Origin: Armatimonadota bacterium
Lineage (GTDB): Bacteria; Armatimonadota; Chthonomonadetes; Chthonomonadales; Chthonomonadaceae
Direction: 5' to 3'
Length of the DNA stretch: 9,994 nt
NCBI GenBank assembly: GCA_026392135.1
Contig: JAPLCR010000356.1
Span: forward strand, 1 to 9,994
In this document: one piece after another, positions 1 through 7,335 of the stretch
How the letters are laid out: each line of letters opens with the position of its first letter
Numbering within the stretch: position 1 is the stretch's first letter
The notes under the pieces: model-generated
What the model was told of the DNA's origin: nothing
Seen by the model: the letters and a program-made list of their open reading frames with translations, nothing else
Databases searched by the model: none
Translations under genes and position numbers: made by a program

Positions 1-8
1 CGAACTCC

Positions 9-764
9 TTACTTCTTCGCGGCGGCGGCTACCGCCTTCGCTACGGCAAGGTTCTTGTTCACTTCGTCCCAGTCCACCGATTTGAGGAAAGCGTCGATGT
101 ATTTGGCGCGTCCCGTCTGAAAATCGAGGTAGTAGGCGTGTTCGTATACGTCGAGGGCGAGGAGAGGCGTGGCGTGCCACACTGGAAAGGTGTTCTGCGC
201 GTCACCAATGTAGTTGAAGATGCTACCGTCCGTGTAGTCGTGCGCCAGCCAGACCCAGCCTCGCGCGGCGATGCCCGTCGCCTTGAGGTCGGCTACCCAG
301 TTTTCGTAGGAGCCGAACGAGGCTTTGATGACTTCGGCGATGTCGCCATTCGGTGCGCCGCCCTGTCCGCCCAGAATGTTGAAGTAGAGTTCGTGGTTCT
401 TCACGCCGCCTAGCGCGAAGGTGTACTCCACTTTGAGTTCGCGAATCTCGCTGAACGTCTGGTTCGCTTTGGTTGGATCGGGAACACCCATCGCCGACAA
501 CTTGTCGCGTATCTCGTTCACTTTTTTGACGTAGCCCGTATAGAGTTTGAAATGCTCTTCGTGTGTTTTGGGGCTAATTCCTGCGGGGGCGGTGTTCTTG
601 AGTTTTTCGGGCATGGCGATAGGTTTTAAGTCGCCCTTCGTGTTGCCAGCGGCGGGCCCATTTTGAGGTGCGAAAGGTGCTGCTATCGCAGATGTCGCCG
701 AAGCGGCGATGACGGCGCTTGCGCCCAATGCGAAGAGTTGGCGACGGTCTAGTTCGGGGGTCAT
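9..764 (-). CDS. Tat-exported Fe/Mn-family superoxide dismutase
   Basis: This protein should disproportionate superoxide to oxygen and hydrogen peroxide outside the cytoplasm. The 251-aa product begins with a twin-arginine leader (RRQLF at residues 7-11, then an Ala-rich hydrophobic stretch ending near AIAAP at 27-30). The four expected metal ligands are visible: His71 (EEHF), His124 (KNHELYF), Asp205 and His209 (LDVYEHAYYLDF, the family signature). Gln190 in GDAQNTFP lies where Mn-type enzymes place their active-site Gln, and Gly120 replaces the Gln of Fe-type enzymes, so Mn or cambialistic use is inferred. The helix after His71 reads HFKLYTGYV instead of the usual HYGKHHQTYV: it lacks the second-shell His and is one residue shorter. 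A linker of about 35 residues rich in Pro, Ala and Lys follows the leader. The start is supported by AAGGAG (773-778) eight bases upstream. It is divergent from the TPR gene. Confidence 0.93.
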   Translation of the reverse strand: MTPELDRRQLFALGASAVIAASATSAIAAPFAPQNGPAAGNTKGDLKPIAMPEKLKNTAPAGISPKTHEEHFKLYTGYVKKVNEIRDKLSAMGVPDPTKANQTFSEIRELKVEYTFALGGVKNHELYFNILGGQGGAPNGDIAEVIKASFGSYENWVADLKATGIAARGWVWLAHDYTDGSIFNYIGDAQNTFPVWHATPLLALDVYEHAYYLDFQTGRAKYIDAFLKSVDWDEVNKNLAVAKAVAAAAKK

Positions 765-917
765 CAGTCTTGCTCCTTAATTTGAAAAAAGTGTAACTGC
801 GAAAATACAGTTCCGCGCTATCTTTCCCCTCGCGTAGTCTGATTCCCTTCTTATACTCCCTGTAATCTGTTTAGAAGAGCAGGAATTTATCCCTTCTTCG
901 GGGAATTGCTTGTTACT
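765..917. promoter_or_regulatory. Divergent intergenic region (SOD / TPR-CRTAC1 operon)
   Basis: About 150 bases between two divergent start codons must carry both promoters. On the plus strand TATACT (852-857) and TGTAAT (861-866) are -10-like, but neither has a good -35 box at the right distance. TTGAAA (782-787) with TACAGT (806-811) at 18 bp is a weak alternative, which would leave a leader of about 100 nt. On the minus strand the same AT-rich core reads TATAAG, again without a clear -35. The SOD Shine-Dalgarno is at 773-778. I cannot assign transcription starts with confidence. Confidence 0.3.
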
Positions 918-2246
918 ATGACGCGCAGAACCACTCAATCGAATATGTTGGCTAAACTTCTGGTGTTTGCTCTCTTTATTTTGGTAGGCATGAATGTAAC
1001 GTCCTACATGAAGGGAAGACAGGTACAGCCTCCAACCTCAAACCTTCTACGCATTGAGGAGACCATGAGTACCACTGCGCCCCCCGACCCTCCCACTGAC
1101 GATTCGGTACGCCTGCGTGAAAGGCTGTCCCGCCTAACGGAGGTGTGGAATATTGAGAGTAAACCGCCTACGACTGCTGAAATGCTATACGGCTATTTTG
1201 ATACTGCTTTGAAGAGCGGCGATATGCTTACTGCGGGAGTGACGCTCAGCAAGTTTGGCATTACACCTAGTTCAACTTTTCCGCCCAAATTAATGGAGAG
1301 ATGGGCGCAGCTGTTGCTAGAAACGATGAGTTTTGATAAGGCTCAACAAATCTATGCATCTTCGCTAGCTCTAAACCCACATGATGTTGTCGCGATAATC
1401 GGGGTTAGCCGCGCCTATCGCGGAATGGAGAAAAACGCGGAGGCAGTGAAGGCTTTGAGCGCGGCGGCGGCTTCGCTTTCGCCGGGAGATGCTCAGGGTG
1501 GGCTTGCGCTCGCTGCGGAACTACAGAAGAGCCTTCAAAATACACAAGCCCTCGCTCTGCTCGAATCGCTCTACCAAAAGGAATCCCAAAACAGCGCGGT
1601 AGCCTTGACCTACGCCTTCGCGCTCTACAATCAGCAGAGGTTCGACGACGCGGAAAAAATAGTCGCTCTATGGTTGAAGCAGACACCGGAAGACTCTCGT
1701 GTCAACCTCTACTATGGGATACTGTTGGCGAACCCTCTCTACAAACAGCGCGACCCCGCACTAGCGGAGCATTACCTCTTGAAAGCCCTTCAACTCAAGC
1801 CCGGAGACGTAAACATCATGGAGCGGCTGGGAAGCATGATGATGGAGCAGGAGCGTTACCACGCCGCGATATACGTCTACTCGAACCTGCTGACTGCGGT
1901 TCCAGATTCAACCGGAGCGCGGTTGCAACTGGCGAACGCCTACTCGCGAAGCGGTGAATCGGAAAATGCTCGGAAGCAGAAAGAGATTGCCCATAGGCTG
2001 GTGGAGCGTGACAGCAAAGAGGAGAGGTTGAACATCGCGATCAGTCACTCTCCCACGGACTATCGCTCACATTTTGCGCTGGCGCGTCACTATCTACAGT
2101 ACGGGCAGTTGAGCAGAGCGTACTTCCAACTGCAAATCGCTTTTGTGCATGGACGCAGCAGTGTAGAGGTGAAAACGGAACTAAAAAAGCTATTCGAGAA
2201 GATAGGGTTACCCCTGCCTCCAACCTATCAGGTAACGCTACTATGA
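918..2246 (+). CDS. Membrane-anchored tetratricopeptide-repeat protein
   Basis: The 442-aa product has a short positively charged N-terminus (MTRRTTQ), one hydrophobic helix at about residues 11-30 (LAKLLVFALFILVGMNV), a Pro/Thr-rich linker, then a nearly all-helical body from about residue 65. The body contains several TPR-like helical pairs, the clearest near residues 136-190 (FDKAQQIYASSLALNP), 225-260 (ALYNQQRFDDAEKIV), 263-297 (AEHYLLKALQLKPGD), 302-335 (QERYHAAIYVYSNLL) and 385-415. TPR arrays bind protein partners, so an inner-membrane scaffold facing the periplasm is likely; no catalytic motif is visible. The stop TGA overlaps the next ATG as ATGA, which implies coupled translation with the CRTAC1-like lipoprotein. 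Start choice: ATG 918 is preferred, with GGGGAA at 900-905. An in-frame TTG at 906 would add four residues but has no ribosome site. The specific partner is unknown. Confidence 0.85.
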   Translation: MTRRTTQSNMLAKLLVFALFILVGMNVTSYMKGRQVQPPTSNLLRIEETMSTTAPPDPPTDDSVRLRERLSRLTEVWNIESKPPTTAEMLYGYFDTALKSGDMLTAGVTLSKFGITPSSTFPPKLMERWAQLLLETMSFDKAQQIYASSLALNPHDVVAIIGVSRAYRGMEKNAEAVKALSAAAASLSPGDAQGGLALAAELQKSLQNTQALALLESLYQKESQNSAVALTYAFALYNQQRFDDAEKIVALWLKQTPEDSRVNLYYGILLANPLYKQRDPALAEHYLLKALQLKPGDVNIMERLGSMMMEQERYHAAIYVYSNLLTAVPDSTGARLQLANAYSRSGESENARKQKEIAHRLVERDSKEERLNIAISHSPTDYRSHFALARHYLQYGQLSRAYFQLQIAFVHGRSSVEVKTELKKLFEKIGLPLPPTYQVTLL

Positions 2247-3949
2247 GAACCTCTCTTTGCCTCTTCCTTGCGCTAATGTGCTATCCGTTACTTACGGGAT
2301 GCAACCCCGCCACGCCGCCTTCATCTTCGGTCAACACGGCTTCCCTTGCCACAACCACGACTCGCTTTCAGGATGTGACCGAGAGGGCGGGGTTCCGCTT
2401 TTTACGTGTGAACGGCGCGGAGGGGAAATACTATATGCCAGAGACGATGGGCGGGGGCGGCGCATTTATTGACTACGACAACGACGGTTATCTCGACGTT
2501 CTGCTTGTGAATGGGAACTGGTGGAAGCCGCACGCCGGGCAAGCCCCCACGCTCACCCTCTACCATAACAGTAAAAACGGAACCTTTGCCGACGTGACGA
2601 AGGAGATGGGACTCGCCGTCTCCATGCAGGGTATGGGCGTAGCCGTTGGCGACTATGACAACGACGGCTACAACGACCTCGCCATCACGGAGGTAGGGGG
2701 CAGTCGCCTCTTTCACAACGAGCAGGGCAGGGGCTTCCGCGATGTGACGGCTACCTCTGGTGCGGGCGGTTCGGGCTGGTGTACAAGTGCGGTGTGGCTG
2801 GATTACGACAAGGATAGCAAGTTGGATCTGTTCGTCTGTCACTATGCGCTGTGGACTCCTGCCACCGATATTCCCTGCACCTCGAAGGGGTTCAAGTCGT
2901 ACTGCCGTCCGCAGGAGTATCCGGGGGAATCTTGCCGCCTGTATCATAATGAGGGCGGCGGTCGCTTCAAGGATACGACGAAGGAGGCGGGTATCTGGAA
3001 CGAGAATGCGAAGGCACTCGGCGTGGTGGTTCACGATTTAGATGGCGACGGAAACCCCGATATTGTTGTCGCGAACGATATGCAGCCTAACTACGTTTTC
3101 CATAATAATGGAAACGGAACCTTCAAGGAGATGGGCTTCGAGTGCGGTATCGCCTTGAGCGACAACGCCGCTACTCGCGCCGGCATGGGCATTGACATAG
3201 CGGACTATAGGAATGATGGAACGGCGGGGCTAGCGATTGGAAACTTTAGTTTTGAGGGGATCGGCTTCTACCCTATAGGGAAAGAGCCGTCCTACGTCGA
3301 ACGCTCGAAACAGGTAGGAACCTACGCGCCTAGTTATCCCTATATTACGTTCGGACTGCTCTTCGCGGACTTCGATAACGACGGATGGACAGACCTCTTC
3401 TTCACAAACGGACATATTGAGGACACAGTATCGAAATCTAACCCCTCACAGACCTACGAACAGCCCTCGGTTCTCTTACAGAACAGGGGAGATGGCAAGT
3501 TTAGCGATGTGAGTAGCCTTGCGGGCGCGGCGATAACACAGCCCATTGTCGGGCGGGGCGCGTGCTACGGGGACTTTGATAACGATGGTAGAGTGGATAT
3601 TCTGCTGATTCCAAATAAGGGCGCTCCCCATCTTCTGCATAACGAGAGCCAGAATACGAACCACTACCTCTGCTTCAAGTTGACAGGCAAGAGCGTCAAT
3701 CGAAACGCTTATGGCGCGAAGATAACGCTCAAAACGGACAGAGGAGCCCAAACGCGCGTGTGCCGTAGCGGAAGCAGTTACCTTTCGGCGCACGATAGCC
3801 GTGTTCTATTTGGTCTGGGCGCAGATGCGAAGATGGAGAGTGTAACCGTATTATGGGGGAGCGGGAAGGAGAGCGTCTACTCCAACCTACCGAGCGATAA
3901 GCGGTACGAACTAATAGAGGGCGAGGCTACTGCGAAGCCTATTCCGTAA
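2243..3949 (+). CDS. CRTAC1-like lipoprotein with VCBS/FG-GAP repeats and ASPIC/UnbV domain
   Basis: The 568-aa product starts with a lipoprotein signal peptide: a hydrophobic stretch, then lipobox LTGC with Cys20. It is therefore probably anchored in a membrane facing the periplasm or the cell exterior. Seven calcium-loop motifs of VCBS/FG-GAP type follow: DYDNDGYLD (77-85), DYDNDGYND (137-145), DYDKDSKLD (187-195), DLDGDGNPD (265-273), a degenerate DYRNDG (321-326), DFDNDGWTD (376-384) and DFDNDGRVD (444-452). This pattern predicts a seven-bladed beta-propeller. Cys180, 199, 212, 221 and 231 cluster around blade three, as is common in bacterial CRTAC1 homologues. Residues about 474-560 form an ASPIC/UnbV domain (NAYGAKI, SGSSYLSAHD, FGLG, VTVLWGSG). 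The function of the family in bacteria is not established; adhesion or protein-protein contact is inferred. It starts inside the stop of the TPR gene, with only a weak AGG ten bases upstream, so translation probably depends on coupling. Confidence 0.92.
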   Translation: MRTSLCLFLALMCYPLLTGCNPATPPSSSVNTASLATTTTRFQDVTERAGFRFLRVNGAEGKYYMPETMGGGGAFIDYDNDGYLDVLLVNGNWWKPHAGQAPTLTLYHNSKNGTFADVTKEMGLAVSMQGMGVAVGDYDNDGYNDLAITEVGGSRLFHNEQGRGFRDVTATSGAGGSGWCTSAVWLDYDKDSKLDLFVCHYALWTPATDIPCTSKGFKSYCRPQEYPGESCRLYHNEGGGRFKDTTKEAGIWNENAKALGVVVHDLDGDGNPDIVVANDMQPNYVFHNNGNGTFKEMGFECGIALSDNAATRAGMGIDIADYRNDGTAGLAIGNFSFEGIGFYPIGKEPSYVERSKQVGTYAPSYPYITFGLLFADFDNDGWTDLFFTNGHIEDTVSKSNPSQTYEQPSVLLQNRGDGKFSDVSSLAGAAITQPIVGRGACYGDFDNDGRVDILLIPNKGAPHLLHNESQNTNHYLCFKLTGKSVNRNAYGAKITLKTDRGAQTRVCRSGSSYLSAHDSRVLFGLGADAKMESVTVLWGSGKESVYSNLPSDKRYELIEGEATAKPIP

Positions 3950-4280
3950 GCGGGAAGCGGGTCGCCCAATCGCGAATTCGTTCGGCGGTCTCAGCGAACG
4001 AGGCGTGTGTGGTATCGAGTAGCGGTATGGGGACGGGGCTGGTCGTTCCTGCGTTCAGGGTGCGTAGATACTCGGTTCGCCTCTGTATGAACTCCTCATC
4101 GCAACCCCGCCATGTCGGGCGTTCGCGTAGCCGACACGCCATCGTCTCCTCTTCACAGACCAGAGCCAGATAGCGTATCTCTCCAAAGAGGTTGCGTTGC
4201 GGACAACTCTCCAAGTCTTGAGGCTGAATGGTTCCGCAAAGGAGTGATTCTCCCCCATTTTTGCAGTAAATCGCTCTCTG
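3939..4280 (-). pseudogene. C-terminal remnant of a P-loop nucleoside-kinase-like ATPase
   Basis: A 113-codon open stretch resembles the C-terminal part of small P-loop kinases (AAA-type ATPase or nucleoside/NMP-kinase-like). Visible pieces are NGGESLLCGTI followed by LESCPQ, the strand FGEIRYLALVC, the Arg-rich lid-like segment CRLRERPTWRG, EEFIQRRTEYLRTLN, and the closing strand and helix LLDTTHASFAETAERIRDW before a natural stop. The Walker A half and the phosphate-binding core are absent. The frame begins immediately after the TAG of the upstream 246-aa gene and is in phase with it, so no start codon precedes the homologous part. An internal TTG at 4214 has no ribosome site. It is best read as a gene decapitated by a rearrangement at about 4280. 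Its 3' end overlaps the tail of the CRTAC1-like gene by 11 bases. The family assignment is from motif recognition only. Confidence 0.68.
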
Positions 4281-5021
4281 CTATTTATCCAAAATGGTCA
4301 GAATGACTACATCGGTTGGAGCCCACTGAAACTTGAACACGCCGTTATTGCCCATCAGCATACAGTAGAGCGCGTTTGTCAAACAGAAGGTCGGTCTGTT
4401 CTCGATTATTCTTGCCCCGCTCTCGCTTCCAGAAACAGATACCGCTCTATTTTCGTACCTACTGTTTAAGGCGGCGTGATGAATGTAGAGTAGCGTTTTG
4501 TTGTCAGCCTTCATCTCTTGTAGCTCGTTTGCAGGATATAAGAGGGAGAGGTTCTGTAGAGATTTCCCCCGGTTCGCCTCTTCAGGGTTGGTTGACTTCA
4601 ATAGCTCCTGTCGCCTCATATCCATAATTTCGGAACTCTTATCCACTATTGCGAGACGAATGCTGTGCTGGGTCATATCCTCCGGCACATCCCACAATTT
4701 GTCTGCTTCTGCCTCAATAGTACGCTTCGTAAGAATACGGCTAAACTTGAACTGTGGGTTGTGCTTGTTCAGTTTCTTGAGCAGCTCTTCGTCGGATTCG
4801 GGGTTTTTAGGATGAAACACTCCGTTTGAGACCGCGGCATATTTTCCCATATTCGCTCGTGCCTCTTTTACCGAAGGCATTTTCGCCAGTTCGGGGCGTA
4901 CAACGCGGATGATAACACGATACTTTTTGACGCTCTCTGCACGTTTCTCTTCTGCGAGGGAGCGTGTTTCTACAGAGCCAAAAAACGCCAACAATCCGAG
5001 TGCCGCAATAAACGCTCTCAT
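4281..5021 (-). CDS. Secreted protein of unknown function (246 aa)
   Basis: I do not recognise this family. The protein begins MRAFIAALGLLAFFGSVETRSLA, a plausible Sec signal peptide cleaved near residue 23, followed by a highly charged mature domain. The first mature strand (KYRVIIRVVRP) is followed by Lys/Glu-rich helices at about residues 60-165. A more hydrophobic C-terminal part (about 170-246) contains TLLYIHHAALNSR, CLTNALYCMLMGNNG and a final beta-like VVILTILDK. The two cysteines near residues 211 and 218 are the only ones in the mature protein. The start at 5021 is chosen over a longer frame to 5120 because it begins the signal peptide, carries AAGGAG at 5030-5035 eight bases upstream, and makes an ATGA overlap with the 566-aa gene. 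The longer version would put 33 arginine-rich residues in front. Co-translation with the 566-aa protein is likely. The TAG stop is followed in frame by a kinase remnant. Confidence 0.8.
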   Translation of the reverse strand: MRAFIAALGLLAFFGSVETRSLAEEKRAESVKKYRVIIRVVRPELAKMPSVKEARANMGKYAAVSNGVFHPKNPESDEELLKKLNKHNPQFKFSRILTKRTIEAEADKLWDVPEDMTQHSIRLAIVDKSSEIMDMRRQELLKSTNPEEANRGKSLQNLSLLYPANELQEMKADNKTLLYIHHAALNSRYENRAVSVSGSESGARIIENRPTFCLTNALYCMLMGNNGVFKFQWAPTDVVILTILDK

Positions 5022-6718
5022 TTGCTCTTCTCCTTCTCTCTCTGCTTTTGAACAAATGCGGGCAGGAGTCCGCAGTGCATCACCTCTTCGGTGAGCCAGC
5101 CCCCTGCGCCATCGCCCCACTTCAGGTTTAAGACGCTCAAGCCATCCTTATTGCACTCCAAAGTCAAGACTGCGCTCTCCCGTTGAGCGTCCGTCAAACC
5201 AGAGTGTATATCGTTGAGTACATCTTCAAACTCCGTCCACCTTGCAGAGGCGAGGCTTGTCTTCTTTAAGCCCGAATCGACAAGGGCGCGTTTCTCTGCC
5301 GCGCTCAACGAGTGGTAGAGGCGATAGACACCAGTGTGCCTCTCCATCAGAAATAGCTCCGCTCCTGTCGCCTCCTCCAGCCAACTAATCATAACACCCG
5401 GTAAGGTGTATATCTCCGCCAAATCGTCCAAAGTGAAGAGGCGCTCCTGATTTCGAGTCCTCTGCATAAGATGCAGTAGGTCTTCGTATCTATTCGGTCG
5501 ATGCACTTCGTACCACCAGGAGGAACAGAGCAGAATATCGTTGCCCGCGCCTCCCTCTTGCCACCAGCGTCTGCCCCACTCTCCCGATTTAGCCAAGATG
5601 TCGCTTAATCGCGTTCCCTCGTCAAAGGAGTGAGCGGCTTCCGTGTACCTGTTGTCCACAGAAGCTGGGGGACTCAAAAAAGAATCTGTGAATATATTAC
5701 ATCCTGTTTGTTGGTGCAGTTGTTCCGCTACGTCACCCCAGTATCTACCAGTGAGGGCGATATCCTGTTGCGCTTTGCGGTTTACAGCGCGTCTATTGGC
5801 AGGGAGGCGACGGTGCGTACGCTCAAATATCTCCTTATGCCAGAGGTCTTCAACGCCACCATTCAAGCGAAAAGGATAAATATGCGAAGCCCCGTCATTT
5901 TTCGCCTCATGAAAGACGTGAAGTTGCGCCCTCGCCCCCTCTCCGTGCATAAGATAGCGAAGCCTCAAGTCCTTTGGCTCAAACTGCAAAGGTCGGTAAG
6001 GAGGTATGGTTGGGTCGTCCTTACGGGCTTGCTCATAGTTCTGCGCTCTCTGCTCTTCCTTTTTTTGAGTCACACGGAGAAGGCAGGACTGTAGAGGGGA
6101 GGGGAGTTGTTCGTAACGAAAGCAAAGAGGACGGTGGCGGTTTAGTTTTTCAAAGGAGGTATCGTCTAGCTCCCAGAAAAGGGTTAGCAGGTCTCTATCT
6201 GTTTTGGAGATGAGAAGTTCTCGTGCCAGTTGGTCGCCTCTTTCCGCCCTTCCGCTCAACTCCTCTGGAGGAAGAGCGGCGTACTCTTTTCCCTTTCGGA
6301 GGCTCGCCAAAACGCTCCGCCAACCTACATCCCTTATGTCTTGCGCGTACTTTTTATTTGCGGGGCTTTCATAGAAAACGTAGGTCTCCTCTTTTGCGTT
6401 CTCGCCACCGGCTTTCCATGAGAGATGAAATAGGCTGGATATACGAGACATCATGGCGCGGAGCGGCATAGGCTTGGTGAAAATGGCGGCGCGTAGGTCG
6501 CCTGTCCACTTTCCGCGCGTCTCTATTTTCACCTTTGTCTGCTTCTCAAGGTCTTTGAAAACATCGCGAAGCGCAACGCCTTTGCAGTGGAGTTCGCAAA
6601 GGGCGTTTAGGCGCGTGTCACTATGAGAGGCGATGGAGAAGCTAGTTTGAGGCGCAACGGAGTTCGTTTGAGTAACCGTATTTGCGGTTAGCGCAAAGAG
6701 GCAGAGTAGACCTAGCAT
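5018..6718 (-). CDS. Secreted protein with two STN-like modules (566 aa)
   Basis: No named family is recognised for the whole protein. An uncharged hydrophobic N-terminus (MLGLLCLFALTANTV) suggests an export signal. Residues about 38-117 look like the short N-terminal domain of secretins and TonB receptors (STN): GVALRDVFKDLEKQTKVKIE, a central strand (LRAAIFTKPMPLRAMMSRIS), then LSWKAG and TYVFYES. Residues about 318-405 repeat this layout: DIALTGRYWGDVAEQLHQQT, CNIFTD, LSDILAKSGEWGRRWW, ILLCSSWWYEVHRP. The middle (130-315) and C-terminal (410-566) parts are charged, mostly helical and unassigned. No secretin pore or TonB barrel follows, so a periplasmic or surface binding role is inferred. 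The start is preceded by AAAAGGA (6729-6735) ten bases upstream. It overlaps the 246-aa gene by ATGA and lies 71 bases downstream of the 162-aa gene, with a hairpin between. Confidence 0.78.
   Translation of the reverse strand: MLGLLCLFALTANTVTQTNSVAPQTSFSIASHSDTRLNALCELHCKGVALRDVFKDLEKQTKVKIETRGKWTGDLRAAIFTKPMPLRAMMSRISSLFHLSWKAGGENAKEETYVFYESPANKKYAQDIRDVGWRSVLASLRKGKEYAALPPEELSGRAERGDQLARELLISKTDRDLLTLFWELDDTSFEKLNRHRPLCFRYEQLPSPLQSCLLRVTQKKEEQRAQNYEQARKDDPTIPPYRPLQFEPKDLRLRYLMHGEGARAQLHVFHEAKNDGASHIYPFRLNGGVEDLWHKEIFERTHRRLPANRRAVNRKAQQDIALTGRYWGDVAEQLHQQTGCNIFTDSFLSPPASVDNRYTEAAHSFDEGTRLSDILAKSGEWGRRWWQEGGAGNDILLCSSWWYEVHRPNRYEDLLHLMQRTRNQERLFTLDDLAEIYTLPGVMISWLEEATGAELFLMERHTGVYRLYHSLSAAEKRALVDSGLKKTSLASARWTEFEDVLNDIHSGLTDAQRESAVLTLECNKDGLSVLNLKWGDGAGGWLTEEVMHCGLLPAFVQKQREKEKSK
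5030..5035 (-). promoter_or_regulatory. Shine-Dalgarno fixing the start of the 246-aa gene
   Basis: AAGGAG on the minus strand lies eight bases before ATG 5021-5019. It is embedded in the last codons of the 566-aa gene. This site, together with the signal peptide, decides the start against the upstream in-frame candidate at 5120. Confidence 0.75.
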
Positions 6719-6747
6719 CGTTGGGCAGTCCTTTTAACAGAGAGGGA

Positions 6748-6782
6748 AGCCGCCTCATGCCGAAAACGCGCATGAGGCGGCT
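6748..6782 (-). terminator. Strong intergenic hairpin (terminator or attenuator)
   Basis: The arms AGCCGCCTCATGC (6748-6760) and GCATGAGGCGGCT (6770-6782) are a perfect 13-bp inverted repeat around a 9-nt loop. It begins eight bases beyond the stop of the 162-aa gene and ends about 30 bases before the ATG of the 566-aa gene. Downstream on the minus strand comes a pyrimidine-rich but not pure-T run (TTCCCTCTCTG), so termination is probably partial. Too little space remains after the hairpin for a separate sigma-70 promoter ahead of the 566-aa gene, so read-through or mRNA processing is inferred. Confidence 0.6.
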
Positions 6783-6789
6783 CTTACAA

Positions 6790-7278
6790 CTACGGGATTA
6801 TCTTGAATGTACTGTAACTCGTAGCAACATTATACTCTGGATCGCCGTTCGGCGTGGTTTGATGCCATTTCGTTTTGGCGAAACTGTCCCACGCTGGTGG
6901 GCTAAGGGTGAACGTGTGTGAACCAGAAATACTCATCGTGCCCGAGCTAGGAGCGTTTTGGGACGCGCCATTCCCGCTTGCCCAACTGAACACTCCTGTC
7001 GCAGTGGTAACGATAATATAGATATTACCCGGTACAAACCCTGCTCCATTTATGAAGGTGTATAATCCTTGGGCACTACCAGTAAAGGGCGAGTCGGTGC
7101 GATGCGCCTCAATACTATGGAAAGATGTGAATGTAATAGAGCCACCTGCGTGATACGAGGTGCCTCCGGAAGGAATGATTATGGATGCAGTGCCCGTTGA
7201 GGCTGTGATATCCGCAGCGTGGGCTACCCCCATAGAGGCAAAAAGCATACCAGCGACCAGAAGAGTTTTGCGAAACAT
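6790..7278 (-). CDS. Small secreted Ser/Thr/Gly-rich protein (162 aa)
   Basis: I do not recognise the family. The protein has a clear Sec signal peptide (MFRKTLLVAGMLFASMGVAHA, cleavage after residue 21). The mature part of about 141 residues is rich in Ser, Thr, Gly and Ile/Val, has no cysteine, and alternates short beta-like strands (ASIIIPSGG, GGSITFTSFHSIEA, GNIYIIVTTATGVFSW, GTMSISGSHTFTLSPP) with turns. This suggests a beta-sandwich extracellular or surface protein. The C-terminus (SYSTFKIIP) has no membrane anchor or sorting motif. AAAGGG (7287-7292) lies eight bases before the ATG. A full-consensus sigma-70 promoter upstream predicts high expression, which fits an abundant structural or matrix protein. 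It is the first gene of a likely three-gene transcript with the 566- and 246-aa proteins. Confidence 0.8.
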   Translation of the reverse strand: MFRKTLLVAGMLFASMGVAHAADITASTGTASIIIPSGGTSYHAGGSITFTSFHSIEAHRTDSPFTGSAQGLYTFINGAGFVPGNIYIIVTTATGVFSWASGNGASQNAPSSGTMSISGSHTFTLSPPAWDSFAKTKWHQTTPNGDPEYNVATSYSTFKIIP

Positions 7279-7335
7279 CTCTGTTACCCTTTCAGTTAAG
7301 TAGTTATGTTGCAGGAGTGACTACAACACAACTCC

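Noticed and set aside
906..917. TTG start for the TPR protein
   Set aside because: It has no properly spaced ribosome site. The ATG at 918 gives a typical charged N-terminus ahead of the membrane helix.
2402..3034. A 210-codon open frame on the minus strand inside the CRTAC1-like gene
   Set aside because: It is antisense to a gene with unmistakable VCBS motifs. Its Val/Ile/Arg-rich translation is the mirror of the Asp-rich calcium loops, and it has no ribosome site.
3939..4214. The kinase-like frame as a complete 91-aa gene starting at TTG 4214
   Set aside because: The kinase-like sequence continues upstream of 4214 (LLCGTI and neighbours), there is no ribosome site, and the nucleotide-binding half is missing.
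4055..4258. A 67-codon minus-strand frame starting with ATG 4258 over the kinase remnant
   Set aside because: It is a different frame from the kinase-like motifs. Its ATG has a GC-rich context without Shine-Dalgarno, and the translation shows nothing familiar.
5022..5120. Longer N-terminus of the 246-aa protein (start at 5120)
   Set aside because: It would place an Arg-rich stretch before the signal peptide and overlap the 566-aa gene by about 100 bases. The internal ATG has a strong ribosome site and the ATGA overlap.
5630..6094. A 154-codon plus-strand frame inside the 566-aa gene
   Set aside because: Antisense shadow: no ribosome site, no recognisable domain, and the opposite strand has a signal peptide and operon overlaps.
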